The notes below the pieces were generated by a model that did not search any database, was not told the origin of the DNA, and worked only from the letters and a program-made list of their open reading frames with translations. Both the position numbers and the translations under genes were made by a program. Of a stretch of 64,000 nucleotides of DNA, positions 29,507 to 39,660 are shown in pieces; the stretch's first letter is position 1; the number at the start of each line of letters is the position of its first letter. This DNA is from Aggregatilineales bacterium (lineage in GTDB: Bacteria; Chloroflexota; Anaerolineae; Aggregatilineales; Phototrophicaceae), in the NCBI GenBank assembly GCA_030834905.1, contig JAUQWZ010000006.1, positions 1 through 64,000 of the forward strand. The letters are read 5' to 3'.

Positions 29507-31882
29507 ATGGCGATCAATCGCGCGTATCTGGCGGATAACTCACAATCGGTCAACGACCGGGTAAGCTACCTGCTGGATCAGATGACGCTGGACGAGAAAA
29601 TCGCTCAGCTAGGGAGCTACTGGGTTTATCAACTGCTGGATGGCGAGTCTTTTTCGCCCCAGAAAGCCGCGCCGCTGCTGCGTAACGGTCTGGGTCACGT
29701 TACCCGGCTGGGCGGCGCGAGCAATTTACAGCCCGCGCAGGCTGCGGTTGCGGCAAATGCCATCCAGAAATATTTGATCGAAAACACCCGCCTCGGCATT
29801 CCGGCGGTTATTCACGAGGAATGCTGCAGCGGTTACATGGCGCGTGGAGCGACCGTTTTTCCGCAGGCGATTGGCGTCGCCAGCACCTGGGAACCCGAAC
29901 TGGTTCAGGCGATGGCGGACGTAATTCGCGCCCAGATGCGCGCCGTCGGAGCGCACCACGCCCTGGCACCGGTGCTGGACGTGACACGCGACGCTCGATG
30001 GGGCCGCACCGAAGAAACATTCGGCGAAGATCCCTACCTGATCGCCCGCATGGGCGTCGCCTATGTCAACGGGATTCAGGGGGACGATCTGGCGCGCGGC
30101 GTAGCGGCGACGGGCAAGCATTTTGTTGGCTATGGCATGTCTGAAGGCGGCTTGAACTGGGCACCGCCGCACATTGGCTGGCGCGAACTGCGCGAAGTCT
30201 ATCTGTATCCGTTTGAAGCAGCCATCGACGAAGGCGGACTCGCCTCGATCATGAATGCCTATCACGAACTGGATGGAGTCCCCTGCGGCAGTTCCCGCGA
30301 ACTGCTGACCGGCATCCTGCGCGAAGAATGGGGATTTGACGGCACAGTCGTGTCTGACTATTTCGCCGTCAATACGCTGGTGGAATACCACCACGTCGCC
30401 AGTTCCAAAGCCGAAGCGGCGGCGATGGCGCTCGACGCTGGCATTGATATCGAACTGCCGTTTACCGACTGCTACGGCGATCCGCTGCGACAGGCAGTTC
30501 AGGCTGGCAGAATTCCCCAGGCGTTGATCGATACCACCGTTCGCCGGGCGCTGGCGCAGAAATTCGCGCTGGGGCTGTTCGCCAACCCATATGTCGATAC
30601 CGGCGCAGTCGTCTTTGATACGCCGGAACAGCGGCGGCTCGCGCGCGAGATTGCCCACAAATCCATCGTTCTGCTGAAGAATGATGGCGACCTGCTGCCG
30701 CTGAAGCGCGATCTGACTTCCATTGCCGTGATCGGTCCCAACGCCGACAGCGTGCGCAACCTGTTCGGTGACTACGCCTACCCTGCTCACGTCGAAACGC
30801 TGGCTGAGGTCAAAACGCAAGCCAACGTCTTTAACCAGCCGGTGCCGGATAGGGTCGCCAGCCCGGAAGGGTTTATCACCGCCATCAGCGTCCTCGATGG
30901 ACTCAAGGCAAAGGTCAGCCCGAACACCGAAATTCACTATGCGAAAGGCTGCGACGTAAACAGCGACTCGACCGAGGGATTCGCTGAGGCAGTCGAAGCA
31001 GCCCGCCGGGCGCAGATCGCCGTCGTCGTCGTCGGGGATAAAGGCGGGTTGGCAGACGACTGCACCAGCGGCGAAACCCGTGACCGCGCCGAACTAACGC
31101 TGCCCGGCGTCCAACGTGATTTGGTCAGAGCCGTATACGAAACCGGCACGCCGGTAGTGCTGGTGCTCGTCAACGGCAGACCGGTCAGCCTGGAATGGAT
31201 CGCGGAAGCAGTTCCGGCGATAGTCGAAGCCTGGTTCCCATCCGAAGAAGGCGCGAATGCCATTGCCGACGTGCTGTTTGGCGACGTGAATCCCGGCGGC
31301 AAGCTGCCGATTACGTTCCCGCGCACTTCCGGACAGATCCCAATCTATTACCGCCACCCCCCTTCCGGCGGGCGTTCCCATTGGAAGGAAGATTATGTCG
31401 AAACCAGCGCCAAGCCGCTGTATCCATTCGGCTTTGGGCTAAGTTACACCCGCTTCCAGATCGACGGTTTGCAGATCGAACCGGCAGCTGCGCCAGCGGG
31501 CGGCAGCGTCAGCATCAGCGTGGCTGTTACCAACACGGGCAAGCGAACCGGCGATGAGGTGGTTCAGCTTTACACCCGCCAGATCGTCTCAGGCGTCACC
31601 CGTCCGGTCAAGGAACTGAAGGGCTTCAAACGGCTGACGCTCGAACCGGGTCAGACGCGAACAGTTGTTTTCCAGCTTGGAGTCAACCAGTTGGCATTCT
31701 ACGATCTCAATCGGCAGTTTGTCGTCGCGCCGGGCAAGGTGGAAATTATGGTCGGCAGTTCGTCCGACGATATCCACTGCGCCGGATCGTTTGAGATCAC
31801 CGGCGAAAAGACCGCCATTGACGACAAAGTGTTCTTCAGCCAGGTCAGCGTCTCAACAGCCGCCTTCGCCGAAACACCATAA
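29507..31882 (+). CDS. Beta-glucosidase, GH3 family
   Basis: A 791-residue glycosidase expected to split imported beta-glucosides or xylosides. The GH3 barrel carries the nucleophile Asp284 in VVSDYFAVNTL. The alpha/beta-sandwich domain follows (KSIVLLKNDGDLLPL, IAVIGPNADS), then a C-terminal fibronectin-III-like domain (VAVTNTGKRTGDEVVQLY). No signal peptide is seen, so it acts in the cytoplasm, consistent with the preceding transporter. The ribosome site is weak. Confidence 0.93.
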   Translation: MAINRAYLADNSQSVNDRVSYLLDQMTLDEKIAQLGSYWVYQLLDGESFSPQKAAPLLRNGLGHVTRLGGASNLQPAQAAVAANAIQKYLIENTRLGIPAVIHEECCSGYMARGATVFPQAIGVASTWEPELVQAMADVIRAQMRAVGAHHALAPVLDVTRDARWGRTEETFGEDPYLIARMGVAYVNGIQGDDLARGVAATGKHFVGYGMSEGGLNWAPPHIGWRELREVYLYPFEAAIDEGGLASIMNAYHELDGVPCGSSRELLTGILREEWGFDGTVVSDYFAVNTLVEYHHVASSKAEAAAMALDAGIDIELPFTDCYGDPLRQAVQAGRIPQALIDTTVRRALAQKFALGLFANPYVDTGAVVFDTPEQRRLAREIAHKSIVLLKNDGDLLPLKRDLTSIAVIGPNADSVRNLFGDYAYPAHVETLAEVKTQANVFNQPVPDRVASPEGFITAISVLDGLKAKVSPNTEIHYAKGCDVNSDSTEGFAEAVEAARRAQIAVVVVGDKGGLADDCTSGETRDRAELTLPGVQRDLVRAVYETGTPVVLVLVNGRPVSLEWIAEAVPAIVEAWFPSEEGANAIADVLFGDVNPGGKLPITFPRTSGQIPIYYRHPPSGGRSHWKEDYVETSAKPLYPFGFGLSYTRFQIDGLQIEPAAAPAGGSVSISVAVTNTGKRTGDEVVQLYTRQIVSGVTRPVKELKGFKRLTLEPGQTRTVVFQLGVNQLAFYDLNRQFVVAPGKVEIMVGSSSDDIHCAGSFEITGEKTAIDDKVFFSQVSVSTAAFAETP

Positions 31883-31894
31883 ACGGCGCATCGC

Positions 31895-31940
31895 CCCACT
31901 GCCCGACTGTTGTGTCGGGCGGTGGGACGATCTTTCTCAC
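31895..31940. terminator. Hairpin between convergent GH3 and debranching-enzyme genes
   Basis: A 13-bp stem (31895-31907 with 31914-31926, one G-U pair) with a six-base loop lies between two convergent genes. The T-run is interrupted (ACGATCTTTCTC), so it is a moderate terminator at best. Confidence 0.5.
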
Positions 31941-34102
31941 GGCGTCACCACCACCTGAAGATCGCCTGATTGTTTCAGCACTGTCACCTCAATCTGGCTG
32001 CCGTTTCGCGTCACGGCAATATCAACCGCGCTCTCGCCGATCCTCAGATCACGTAACGTGAGCGCGTCGAGGTACGGCGGCAGTGTCGGCTGATTGAACG
32101 AAATCAAGCCCTGCGCGCCGTTTATCTCCAAGCCCAGACACGCCTGCAGCAGCAGAAAGACGCTGCCCGCAGCCCATGCCTGTGGCAGACAGGCGACCGG
32201 ATAGAAGGTCGGACTCTGCTCTGCCCGGCGCTCGAAGCCGCAGTACAGTTCCGGCAGCCGCCGCAGGTCATAATGATTGCTGGCTTCATACAGGCTGGTC
32301 AGCACCTGGGTGGCGGCATCCTTGAAGCCGTAGCGTCCCAACCCATAGCCGATCATCGCGTTGTCGTGGGGCCAAACCGAGCCGTTGTGATAGGACATCG
32401 GGTTGTAACGGACTTCGCCCCGGGCAATCGTGCGGATACCCCAGCCCGAATACAGGTCGTCGCTCAAAAGCTGCTCGGCGATTCGTCCGGCATGGGACTC
32501 GCCGGCAATGCCCGAAAACAGGCAGTGACCGGCGTTAGAGCTGCGCACCAGACACGGCTGTTTGTCACCGTCCAGCGCCAGCGCGTACATGCCCAGATCG
32601 TCGCTCCAGAATGTCTCCTGAAAACGCTGGCGCAGCGCCGTTGACTCTGCCCGCAGCCGTTCCGCCAGAGCGATCTTGCCCAACGCCCCGGCAGCCTCAG
32701 CGATCAGCCGCTTCGCTTCGTAGACGTACCCCTGAACCTCGCACAGCGCAATCGCCGGACGCGCCATTTCGCCATTGGCGTAATAGATCGAATCGTCCGA
32801 GTCTTTCCAGCCCTGCTGGCGCAGTCCGGCTTCGTTCTTGCGCTGATACTCGACAAAGCCATCGCCATCCACGTCGCCGTAAGTGTCGATCCAGTGCAGC
32901 GCCGCCTCGACAGCGCTCCATAATTCTTCCAGAAACGCCCGGTCGCCGGTGCGCTGGTAATAGCGTCCGGCAAGCGTCAGAAACAGCGGCGTCGAATCGA
33001 TGCTGCCATAGTACTGCCCGAAAGGAATCTCGCGCGTGTTCGCCAGCTCGCCCTTGCGTTCTTCGTGCAGGATCTTGCCCGGTTCGGCGTCCCGGCTGTC
33101 GTCTCGCTCTACCGCCTGCCGGGCAGCCAGATAGCGCAGCACGCCGCGAGCGATATCGGGATACATCCACAGCGTTTGCAGCGCCGTGATGATGCCGTCG
33201 CGCCCAAAGACGGTGCTGAACCAGGGAACGCCCGCATACGGATACAGCCCGTAAGTGGTGTCCGTCAGCAGCATGAGGAGATCGCGTCTGGAGGCGCTGA
33301 TCCAGTCGGTGAACTGCGTATCTGACGTTTCGACGGTTACAGCGCCCGCCTGTTTCTCGCGCAGACGCTGCTGAAGCCGACGGAATGCCTCGTCAAACGC
33401 CAGCGCCTCGGACGGCGCGCTGGCGTACTGGCACGACGCGCTGAAGCGAATAACGGTTGACTCCTGCGCGTCAAGCTGGAGGCGGAAAGATGCCTCGTCT
33501 CCCGTAAGCCGCGCCGGAACTGGCGAAATGGCAATGCGCGTCTGGCGCTCGATGTCGTCCAGCCCGCGATACGCCAGCACGACGCCGCCCGACTCTACGC
33601 GAGCGTCCCGGTGATCGCCGCGCCGGCTGCGGGTGACACCGCGCACCTCGAATATGTCGGCGTAGTCCGCCTCAAACCGAAGCCGCAGCGTGAAATCGGC
33701 TGGCTTCAAACCGTAGTTGGACACTTCCAACTGCTGATAATACGTATTCTCCCACAGGAAAGTCATGGCTCGCACCGCGATAGTGTCCTGCGCGGCTTCG
33801 CCGCCCGACGCCATCTCGAACTGCGGGTTGGTCAGATCAACCATCAGGTAGTCGATATTCTGGCTGACCGCTGAACTCAGCAGCCGCGGCGGTACGCCGC
33901 CAAAATCCACCACCAGCCGCGAGAGAAAGCGCGTGCCATCGTGGAACAGTCCGTGATTCTCAACCTTCATAGGTCGAATATCGCCATGCCGCCCGATGAT
34001 GGCAAAGGTATCGTTGTGCTTGAGCACATGATACCGGTCATCAACCAGGGACAGCGCCGGGTGAACCGCGAAATCACCTTCAGTTTCAATTAGTTCGTTC
34101 AC
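31937..34102 (-). CDS. Glycogen-debranching-like amylo-alpha-1,6-glucosidase family protein
   Basis: A protein of about 721 residues with an N-terminal beta-sandwich of the debranching-enzyme type (YHVLKHNDTFAIIGRHGDI, GLFHDGTRFLSRL). A C-terminal (alpha/alpha)6 barrel follows, with AGVPWFSTVFGRDGIITALQ, QGWKDSDDSIYYANG, MSYHNGSVWPHDNAMIGYG and the FxRRAEQSPTFYPVACLPQAWAAG ending. This architecture is common in bacterial trehalose- or glycogen-related hydrolases; exact specificity is uncertain. GTG at 34102 is preferred because GGTGGAG lies just upstream. An in-frame ATG at 34192 has little support. It is divergent from the second LacI gene. Confidence 0.85.
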   Translation of the reverse strand: MNELIETEGDFAVHPALSLVDDRYHVLKHNDTFAIIGRHGDIRPMKVENHGLFHDGTRFLSRLVVDFGGVPPRLLSSAVSQNIDYLMVDLTNPQFEMASGGEAAQDTIAVRAMTFLWENTYYQQLEVSNYGLKPADFTLRLRFEADYADIFEVRGVTRSRRGDHRDARVESGGVVLAYRGLDDIERQTRIAISPVPARLTGDEASFRLQLDAQESTVIRFSASCQYASAPSEALAFDEAFRRLQQRLREKQAGAVTVETSDTQFTDWISASRRDLLMLLTDTTYGLYPYAGVPWFSTVFGRDGIITALQTLWMYPDIARGVLRYLAARQAVERDDSRDAEPGKILHEERKGELANTREIPFGQYYGSIDSTPLFLTLAGRYYQRTGDRAFLEELWSAVEAALHWIDTYGDVDGDGFVEYQRKNEAGLRQQGWKDSDDSIYYANGEMARPAIALCEVQGYVYEAKRLIAEAAGALGKIALAERLRAESTALRQRFQETFWSDDLGMYALALDGDKQPCLVRSSNAGHCLFSGIAGESHAGRIAEQLLSDDLYSGWGIRTIARGEVRYNPMSYHNGSVWPHDNAMIGYGLGRYGFKDAATQVLTSLYEASNHYDLRRLPELYCGFERRAEQSPTFYPVACLPQAWAAGSVFLLLQACLGLEINGAQGLISFNQPTLPPYLDALTLRDLRIGESAVDIAVTRNGSQIEVTVLKQSGDLQVVVTP

Positions 34103-34234
34103 AGGTTTCTCCACCTGATCGCCGCAATCAGGCGACCGACTAAAGGAATTTACCACTGACCTACCGGATTTAGAAAAATCGGGCATTTTCATCCCGCTGC
34201 TGACCTTGCGTTTAGATGTTATGCACTAATCTGG

Positions 34235-34285
34235 TTGACAATTCCGCCGACTAGACGTTACTATGCAAGTTAAGCGAACGTTCGC
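34235..34285 (+). promoter_or_regulatory. Promoter and GCGAACGTTCGC operator of the second LacI regulator
   Basis: TTGACA (34235-34240) and TACTAT (34259-34264) are 18 bases apart. The perfect 12-bp palindrome GCGAACGTTCGC at 34274-34285 lies at the predicted transcript start, in the region shared with the divergent debranching-like gene. It fits a LacI-family operator acting on one or both genes. Confidence 0.75.
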
Positions 34286-34317
34286 CTAATTATATCGCAT
34301 TTTGAAACAAGTGCTTC

Positions 34318-35364
34318 ATGGCAAAGAATGTCACGCTCAAAGATGTTGCCCGCCACGCGGAAGTGAGCTATCAGACCGTCTCGAAAGTCATTCGCGGTCA
34401 GATGCAGGTCACGCCCGAAGTCCGCGCGCGGATAGACGCCGCTATCGATGCGCTTGGCTACCGCCCGAACAGCGCCGCCCAGAGCCTGCGCCTGCAAGCC
34501 AGCCACCTGCTTGGCTATTCGTGGCAGCAGGATCGGCAGAACCAGATTAGCCCCATCCTCCAGCAGTTTCAGCACAGCATGGTCGAATGCGCCGAGGATC
34601 TTGGCTACCACATTCTGCTGTTCCCTCAGCGCCCGAACAAAGACCTCTATTCCACTTACGCGGCGCTGGTCGAAACCCGGCGCGTCGATGGCTTCATCCT
34701 GTCCAGCATTGAATATGACGATCCGCGCCTTCCCATCATCGACCGGTTGAAAGTACCCGCCGTCTGCTTTGGAAGGTCGAGCGAAGACATGTCCCTACCC
34801 TACGTCGATATCGACGGGCGCGCCGGGATCGCCGAGGCAGTCAGGCATCTGATCGCCGAAGGACACCAGCGCATCGCCATTCTTGCCTGGCCCGAAACCT
34901 CGCGCGTCGGCACCGAGCGCCTCAACGGCTACTGGGACGCGATGGCAGGGGCGAATCTGCCGGTCGATGCGGCGTGGGTGATTCGCGGCGCTGGCGAAAG
35001 TGACTACGGCTATGTCGCCGCCAGTCAGCTCCTTGCGCTGCCCCACGACCGGCGACCCACCGCCATCGTCACCCTGCTCGACATCATCGCCGTCGGCGTC
35101 ATGCGCGCCATCGCCGATCAAGGGCTTCAGGTGGGTCGGGACGTCGCGGTCACGGGTTTCGACGATATGCCCGCCGTTCACTACATCAAACCAGGAGTCA
35201 CCACCTTGCGCCAGCCCGTCTGGGAAGTTGGGCAACTGGTGATCGATATGCTGGTCGGGCTGCTGAAAGGCGAGCCGCTGGCTCACCAGCACGTTTTGCT
35301 GCCGCCCGAATTGATCGTGCGCGAGTCAAGCCAGCGTGAAGCGCTGGCGCAGCCAAATCAGTAA
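34318..35364 (+). CDS. LacI-family transcriptional regulator
   Basis: A 348-residue repressor with helix-turn-helix VTLKDVARHAEVSYQTVSKVIRG and a type-I effector-binding domain (YVDIDGRAGIAEAVRHLIAEGH, AVTGFDDMPAVHYIKPGVTTLRQP). It heads a second carbohydrate ABC cluster and is divergent from the debranching-like gene. A 12-bp palindrome covers its own predicted start of transcription. The effector is unknown. Confidence 0.93.
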   Translation: MAKNVTLKDVARHAEVSYQTVSKVIRGQMQVTPEVRARIDAAIDALGYRPNSAAQSLRLQASHLLGYSWQQDRQNQISPILQQFQHSMVECAEDLGYHILLFPQRPNKDLYSTYAALVETRRVDGFILSSIEYDDPRLPIIDRLKVPAVCFGRSSEDMSLPYVDIDGRAGIAEAVRHLIAEGHQRIAILAWPETSRVGTERLNGYWDAMAGANLPVDAAWVIRGAGESDYGYVAASQLLALPHDRRPTAIVTLLDIIAVGVMRAIADQGLQVGRDVAVTGFDDMPAVHYIKPGVTTLRQPVWEVGQLVIDMLVGLLKGEPLAHQHVLLPPELIVRESSQREALAQPNQ

Positions 35365-35635
35365 AAACCAGGGCGCGCCACCTCATGCAGTCTCTGTCAG
35401 CATTTGGCGTGCCACAGCTTCACCTATTGGTCGCAATGGTTATTCGGATAGATCACAGGAGGTGAACCGGAGAACACGATATTTCTGAAACCGTGATCGG
35501 GTACGTTTCAACGGGTACTACCGGGGCGCGCGGCGCAGTTCCGCCGCGAAAAACTCCGTGTCAGTCTCCTCAATCTTCGGATGAGGTCTGGTCGATTGGA
35601 AGTCCGTTCTTGAACTATTTGGGAGGTTAAGGATT

Positions 35636-36868
35636 ATGGGTAAGTCTCGTTTCTTAATGGTGGCGCTGGCGATAATCATGCTGCTGGCGCTCAGCGGGGT
35701 GGTGGCGGCGCAGGATGACGTCACTATCCGTCTTGCGGGCTGGTCGTCGTCCGAGGCTGAAGACAATGCGCTTCGCGCCGCGGTCGATCAATTCATGGAA
35801 GCTAATCCGGGCATCAACGTCGAGATCATCTTCTCGCCTGACCACCCGACGACGATGCAGACGGCATTCGCCAGCGGCGATTATCCCGAAGTATTCTACA
35901 TTGACAGCAGCAAGCTGCCCGACTGGGTAGCCGCCGGTGTGGTCGCTGAAGCAGGGGACAACATCGTCGATCAGGACGATATTTACCCGTCGCTGCAGGA
36001 AGTATTCACGATTGACGGCACCTTCTACTGCCCGCCAAAAGACTTCTCGACCATGACGCTGCAATACAACATCGACATGTTCGACGCGGCGGGCGTGGAT
36101 TACCCCACTGCCGACTGGACGTGGGACGATCTGCGGACAGCTGCCGAAGCGCTCACCGGCACCAACGACGCTGGCGATCCGGTGCTTGGCTTAGTGACCC
36201 CGGCGGAACTGCCTCGCTGGCTGCCCTTCCTGTATCAGGCGGGCGGCGCGATCTTCGACGCAGATGGCAACGTGACGATGGACAGCCCTGAAGCACAGGA
36301 AGCCATCGACTTCTACGCCGGGCTGGTCAACGACGGTTTTGCGGGCGCGCCATCGGCAGTCGATTCCGGTTGGGGCGGCGAAGCCTTTGGTAACGGTCGC
36401 GTGGCGATGGCGATGGAAGGCAACTGGGTAATCAATGCGCTGAATGAGCAGTGGCCCGATATCAACTGGGGCGTTGCGCCGCTGCCGCAGGGACCCGCTG
36501 GACAGGCAACGATGGCGTTCACGGTGTGCTATGGCGTCGCCGCCGACAATGCCCATCCTGACGAGTCGTGGGCGCTGGTCAACTTCCTGACCGGACCCGA
36601 AGGCGCGCTGATGGTCGCTGAGACCAGCTTCGGCGTGATGCCCGCCCGCGCCAGCGCCGCTGATGCCTGGATCGAGCGTTTCGGTGAAGACATGTCCGCC
36701 TTTGTCGAAGGCGCCGATTACGCTCATCCCTGGGTGCTGCCGGTTGGCTTCCAGGATTTCATCGATGCCTTTAACGACAGCCTGCAGCAGGCGTTCACCG
36801 GACAGCTTCTGCCGGAAGACGTGCTGACCACTTCAGCGGATGTCGCCAACGAAATTCTGGCGCGCTGA
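35636..36868 (+). CDS. Sugar ABC transporter substrate-binding protein
   Basis: A 410-residue extracytoplasmic binding protein. The signal peptide ends VVAAQDD, with predicted cleavage after VAA; there is no lipobox. The mature domain shows TIRLAGWSSSEAEDNAL, TAFASGDYPEVFYIDSSKLPDW and MAMEGNWVINALNEQWPDI, typical of family-1 carbohydrate-binding proteins. GGGAGG lies upstream of the ATG. It is followed by two permeases and a YesL-like protein. Confidence 0.9.
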   Translation: MGKSRFLMVALAIIMLLALSGVVAAQDDVTIRLAGWSSSEAEDNALRAAVDQFMEANPGINVEIIFSPDHPTTMQTAFASGDYPEVFYIDSSKLPDWVAAGVVAEAGDNIVDQDDIYPSLQEVFTIDGTFYCPPKDFSTMTLQYNIDMFDAAGVDYPTADWTWDDLRTAAEALTGTNDAGDPVLGLVTPAELPRWLPFLYQAGGAIFDADGNVTMDSPEAQEAIDFYAGLVNDGFAGAPSAVDSGWGGEAFGNGRVAMAMEGNWVINALNEQWPDINWGVAPLPQGPAGQATMAFTVCYGVAADNAHPDESWALVNFLTGPEGALMVAETSFGVMPARASAADAWIERFGEDMSAFVEGADYAHPWVLPVGFQDFIDAFNDSLQQAFTGQLLPEDVLTTSADVANEILAR

Positions 36869-36956
36869 TCCTGTATCACTGGCTCTGGACACCGGGGCAG
36901 GCGTAAAAACCTGCCCCACCCTGCTCCACGCGGTCGTTTAGACGAGGCTACCAGTC

Positions 36957-38033
36957 ATGGCGGAAATGACAAGCGCGACATCAGTACAACGTCCTGTCAC
37001 GACGATGCAGAGCAAGAAGCGCAGCGAGATGCTGGCGGGCTACGGCTTTGTCGCTCCGGCAGCCCTGATCTTTCTGGTTTTTCTGGTGATTCCGATCCTG
37101 TTTTCAGCCTATATCAGCCTGACCAACTGGAACGGCATTACGCCGCTGACTTCGGAACAACCCTACGAATATGTTGGGTTCGACAACTATGCGCAGCTTC
37201 TGTTCCGAGAAGGCACGCGGCAAACCGACTTTTTTAAATCGCTCAAGAATACCGTTTATTACGTCCTGGGCGTTGTGCCTACCCAGACGATCCTGGCGCT
37301 GCTGCTCGCGGTAGTCGTCAACCAGCGCTGGCTGAAGGCAAAAGGCTTCTTCCGTACCGCCTTCTACTTTCCATCCATCACGTCGTCGGTGGTTATCTCG
37401 CTCATCTTCATGTGGATGTTCACGCGCGGCGGCTTGGTGAACCGCGCCGTTGGCGCGCTGTTTCCCGATTACGCCTTTATCAACTGGCTGGATGATCCCA
37501 CCGGCGTGGTTCACAGCATCCTCGGTCTGTTCGGCGTCAATCTGCGCAATGCAGGCGATTGGGCGACTGCCCAATTCGCCGGAATGCGCGTGTGGGAGTG
37601 GATCAGCGGACCCAGTGTGACAATGCTGACGATCATGATCCTGAACACCTGGACAACCATCGGCACGATGATGGTGATCTATCTGGCGGCGCTTCAAAAT
37701 ATCCCAACCCACGTGTACGAAGCCGCTTACGTCGATGGCGCGAATGCCTGGCAGACTTTCCGCAAAATCACGGTGCCGCTGCTGCGTCCGACCACTTTTT
37801 TCGTCGTCACGCTCGGCTTAATCGGCACGTTCCAGGTCTTTGATCAGATTTTCGTCATTTCCAGCGGCGGTCCCGCCAAGACGACGCTCACGATTGCCTA
37901 CCTGGTTTACAGCAATGGCTTCAAAAACTCGGCGATGGGACTGGCAGCGGCGACGGCGATCCTGCTGTTCATCATCATCTTCGCCTTCTCAATTCTCCAG
38001 CGCCGCATCGTCAGCGAACGCGCTGACGTGTAA
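36957..38033 (+). CDS. Sugar ABC transporter permease (MalF/UgpA type)
   Basis: A 358-residue membrane subunit with an N-terminal cytoplasmic segment of about 30 residues and six or more helices. The ATPase-docking loop reads HVYEAAYVDGANAWQTFRKI followed by TVPLL. It has a long extracytoplasmic insertion near residues 155-215 compared with the permease of the first cluster. GAGG lies nine bases before the ATG. Confidence 0.91.
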   Translation: MAEMTSATSVQRPVTTMQSKKRSEMLAGYGFVAPAALIFLVFLVIPILFSAYISLTNWNGITPLTSEQPYEYVGFDNYAQLLFREGTRQTDFFKSLKNTVYYVLGVVPTQTILALLLAVVVNQRWLKAKGFFRTAFYFPSITSSVVISLIFMWMFTRGGLVNRAVGALFPDYAFINWLDDPTGVVHSILGLFGVNLRNAGDWATAQFAGMRVWEWISGPSVTMLTIMILNTWTTIGTMMVIYLAALQNIPTHVYEAAYVDGANAWQTFRKITVPLLRPTTFFVVTLGLIGTFQVFDQIFVISSGGPAKTTLTIAYLVYSNGFKNSAMGLAAATAILLFIIIFAFSILQRRIVSERADV

Positions 38034-38047
38034 CGGAAGGAGGCATC

Positions 38048-38998
38048 ATGGCAACCACTGCTCTTCCCGCGCCAAAATCGGGCAGCGCGGTGACAGTCCG
38101 CCGTATTCTGGCAATCATCGGTGTTGGATTCCTGGTCTTCTTCGCCTTTATTGAGATTGTGCCTTTTGTGCTGACCGTCGCCAATTCGTTTAAATGCCTG
38201 CCGGCGGTGCAAGCCGCACCACAGGCGTTTATCCCGCTGCCGCCCTTCGGTATTAGCTGCCAGACGGAAACCGGCTCAGTGCGCTCGGCAACCGAAATGA
38301 CGGACGGCATCGCCTTTAACCCCACTACCGAAGGGTATCAGGAAGTCCTCAGGCAAAATCTGGGTAAGTGGTTCGTCAATACGGCGGTCTTCGCCATTTG
38401 GGTTACGGTGCTGCGCCTGCTGTTCGACTCGCTGGCGGGCTACGCGCTGGCACGAATCAAATTCCCCGGCAACCGGCTGTTGTTCTTCATCATGCTCGGC
38501 ACGATGATGATTCCCGGCGTGGTGCTGCTAATCCCGCGCTTCATCATCCTCAAGCAGTTGGGGATGCTGAACACCTATCAGGGCTTTATCCTGACGCTGG
38601 CAGCGGACGCTTTTGGCGTGTTCCTGATGAAGCAGTTCTTTGAATCAATCCCCGGCGAAATTGAGGAAGCGGCACAGGTGGACGGCGCCAGCCGCCTGAC
38701 CATGTTCTTCCGCATCGTGCTGCCGATGGCAACGCCTGCGCTGACCGCGCTGGCGATCTTCAGCTTTCAGGGGACCTGGAACAACTTTATGGATGCGCTG
38801 ATCATCCTCGGCGGCAATCCCGATCTGTTTAATCTGCCGCTTGGCTTGGCGCTGCTGCGCGGCGCTTATGGCGACACCCTGCGCTGGCACACCTTCCTCG
38901 CCGGGTCGGTCATCACGACGCTGCCGCTGGCGATCATCTTTTTCGTTTTCCAGCGCTATTTTGTCGAAGGCGTCAGCTATTCCGGGCTAAAGGGATGA
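38048..38998 (+). CDS. Sugar ABC transporter permease (MalG/UgpE type)
   Basis: A 316-residue permease with EAA loop EIEEAAQVDGASRLTMFFRI and the C-terminal EGVSYSGLKG ending. A loop of about 60 residues after the first helix contains two cysteines. GGAGG gives a strong ribosome site. Its stop overlaps the next gene by four bases. Confidence 0.91.
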   Translation: MATTALPAPKSGSAVTVRRILAIIGVGFLVFFAFIEIVPFVLTVANSFKCLPAVQAAPQAFIPLPPFGISCQTETGSVRSATEMTDGIAFNPTTEGYQEVLRQNLGKWFVNTAVFAIWVTVLRLLFDSLAGYALARIKFPGNRLLFFIMLGTMMIPGVVLLIPRFIILKQLGMLNTYQGFILTLAADAFGVFLMKQFFESIPGEIEEAAQVDGASRLTMFFRIVLPMATPALTALAIFSFQGTWNNFMDALIILGGNPDLFNLPLGLALLRGAYGDTLRWHTFLAGSVITTLPLAIIFFVFQRYFVEGVSYSGLKG

Positions 38999-39660
38999 TC
39001 GCCGGATTCCGCGCCTGCTGGGCGGGACTGCGCCACCTCAACCACCAGGGATATATCTATATCTGGGCGAACGTGGCGTGGCTGCTGCTGACGCTGCCCA
39101 TCCTCACTGCTCCGGCTGCCTGGGCGGGTCTGGTCAGGATGAGCTACCACGCCCAGAGCAGCCCCACTGCCGAATTCGAGCATTTCTGGATCGGCTTTCG
39201 CGAGCATCTTAAGCGCGGCGTGGCGCTGGCGCTGATCAACCTCGTCGTGATCGTCATCAACGTCACCAACCTGCTCGCCTATCGCGACGCGGTTGGGCTG
39301 CAAGCCGAGGTAATGCGCATCGTCTGGATTCTGGCGCTCGTCATCTGGGGAGCAATGCAGCTGTATGCGTTCCCGCTGTACTACGCCATGGAGCAGCCCT
39401 CACTCACCGGCGCGTTCCGCAACGCCGCCGTGATGATCGGACTCAATCCGCTGTTCACGCTGGCAGTGCTGGCGGTGATTGCGGGGCTGATTGTGGTCAG
39501 TACGATGCTGCCTGCCGCCTGGGTGCTGCTCACTGGCAGCGCCCTCGCGTCAGTCGCCAGCAGCGCGGTGCAGAATCGGCTGCGGGCGGCGGGCGTGGGC
39601 GGGCTGCCTGCCCTGCCAACAGTCACCCCCGACGACTCCTTCCCCGAAGCGATTCTCTAG
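38995..39660 (+). CDS. YesL-like (DUF624) membrane protein
   Basis: A 221-residue protein with about five hydrophobic segments. The N-terminal region (INQGYIYIWANVAW-like HLNHQGYIYIWANVAWLLL, then PAAWAGLVRMSYH) and the overall topology match the YesL/DUF624 family. That family is commonly encoded next to carbohydrate ABC permeases, as here, where its ATG overlaps the permease stop. The exact role, perhaps accessory to the transporter, is unknown. Confidence 0.7.
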   Translation: MIAGFRACWAGLRHLNHQGYIYIWANVAWLLLTLPILTAPAAWAGLVRMSYHAQSSPTAEFEHFWIGFREHLKRGVALALINLVVIVINVTNLLAYRDAVGLQAEVMRIVWILALVIWGAMQLYAFPLYYAMEQPSLTGAFRNAAVMIGLNPLFTLAVLAVIAGLIVVSTMLPAAWVLLTGSALASVASSAVQNRLRAAGVGGLPALPTVTPDDSFPEAIL

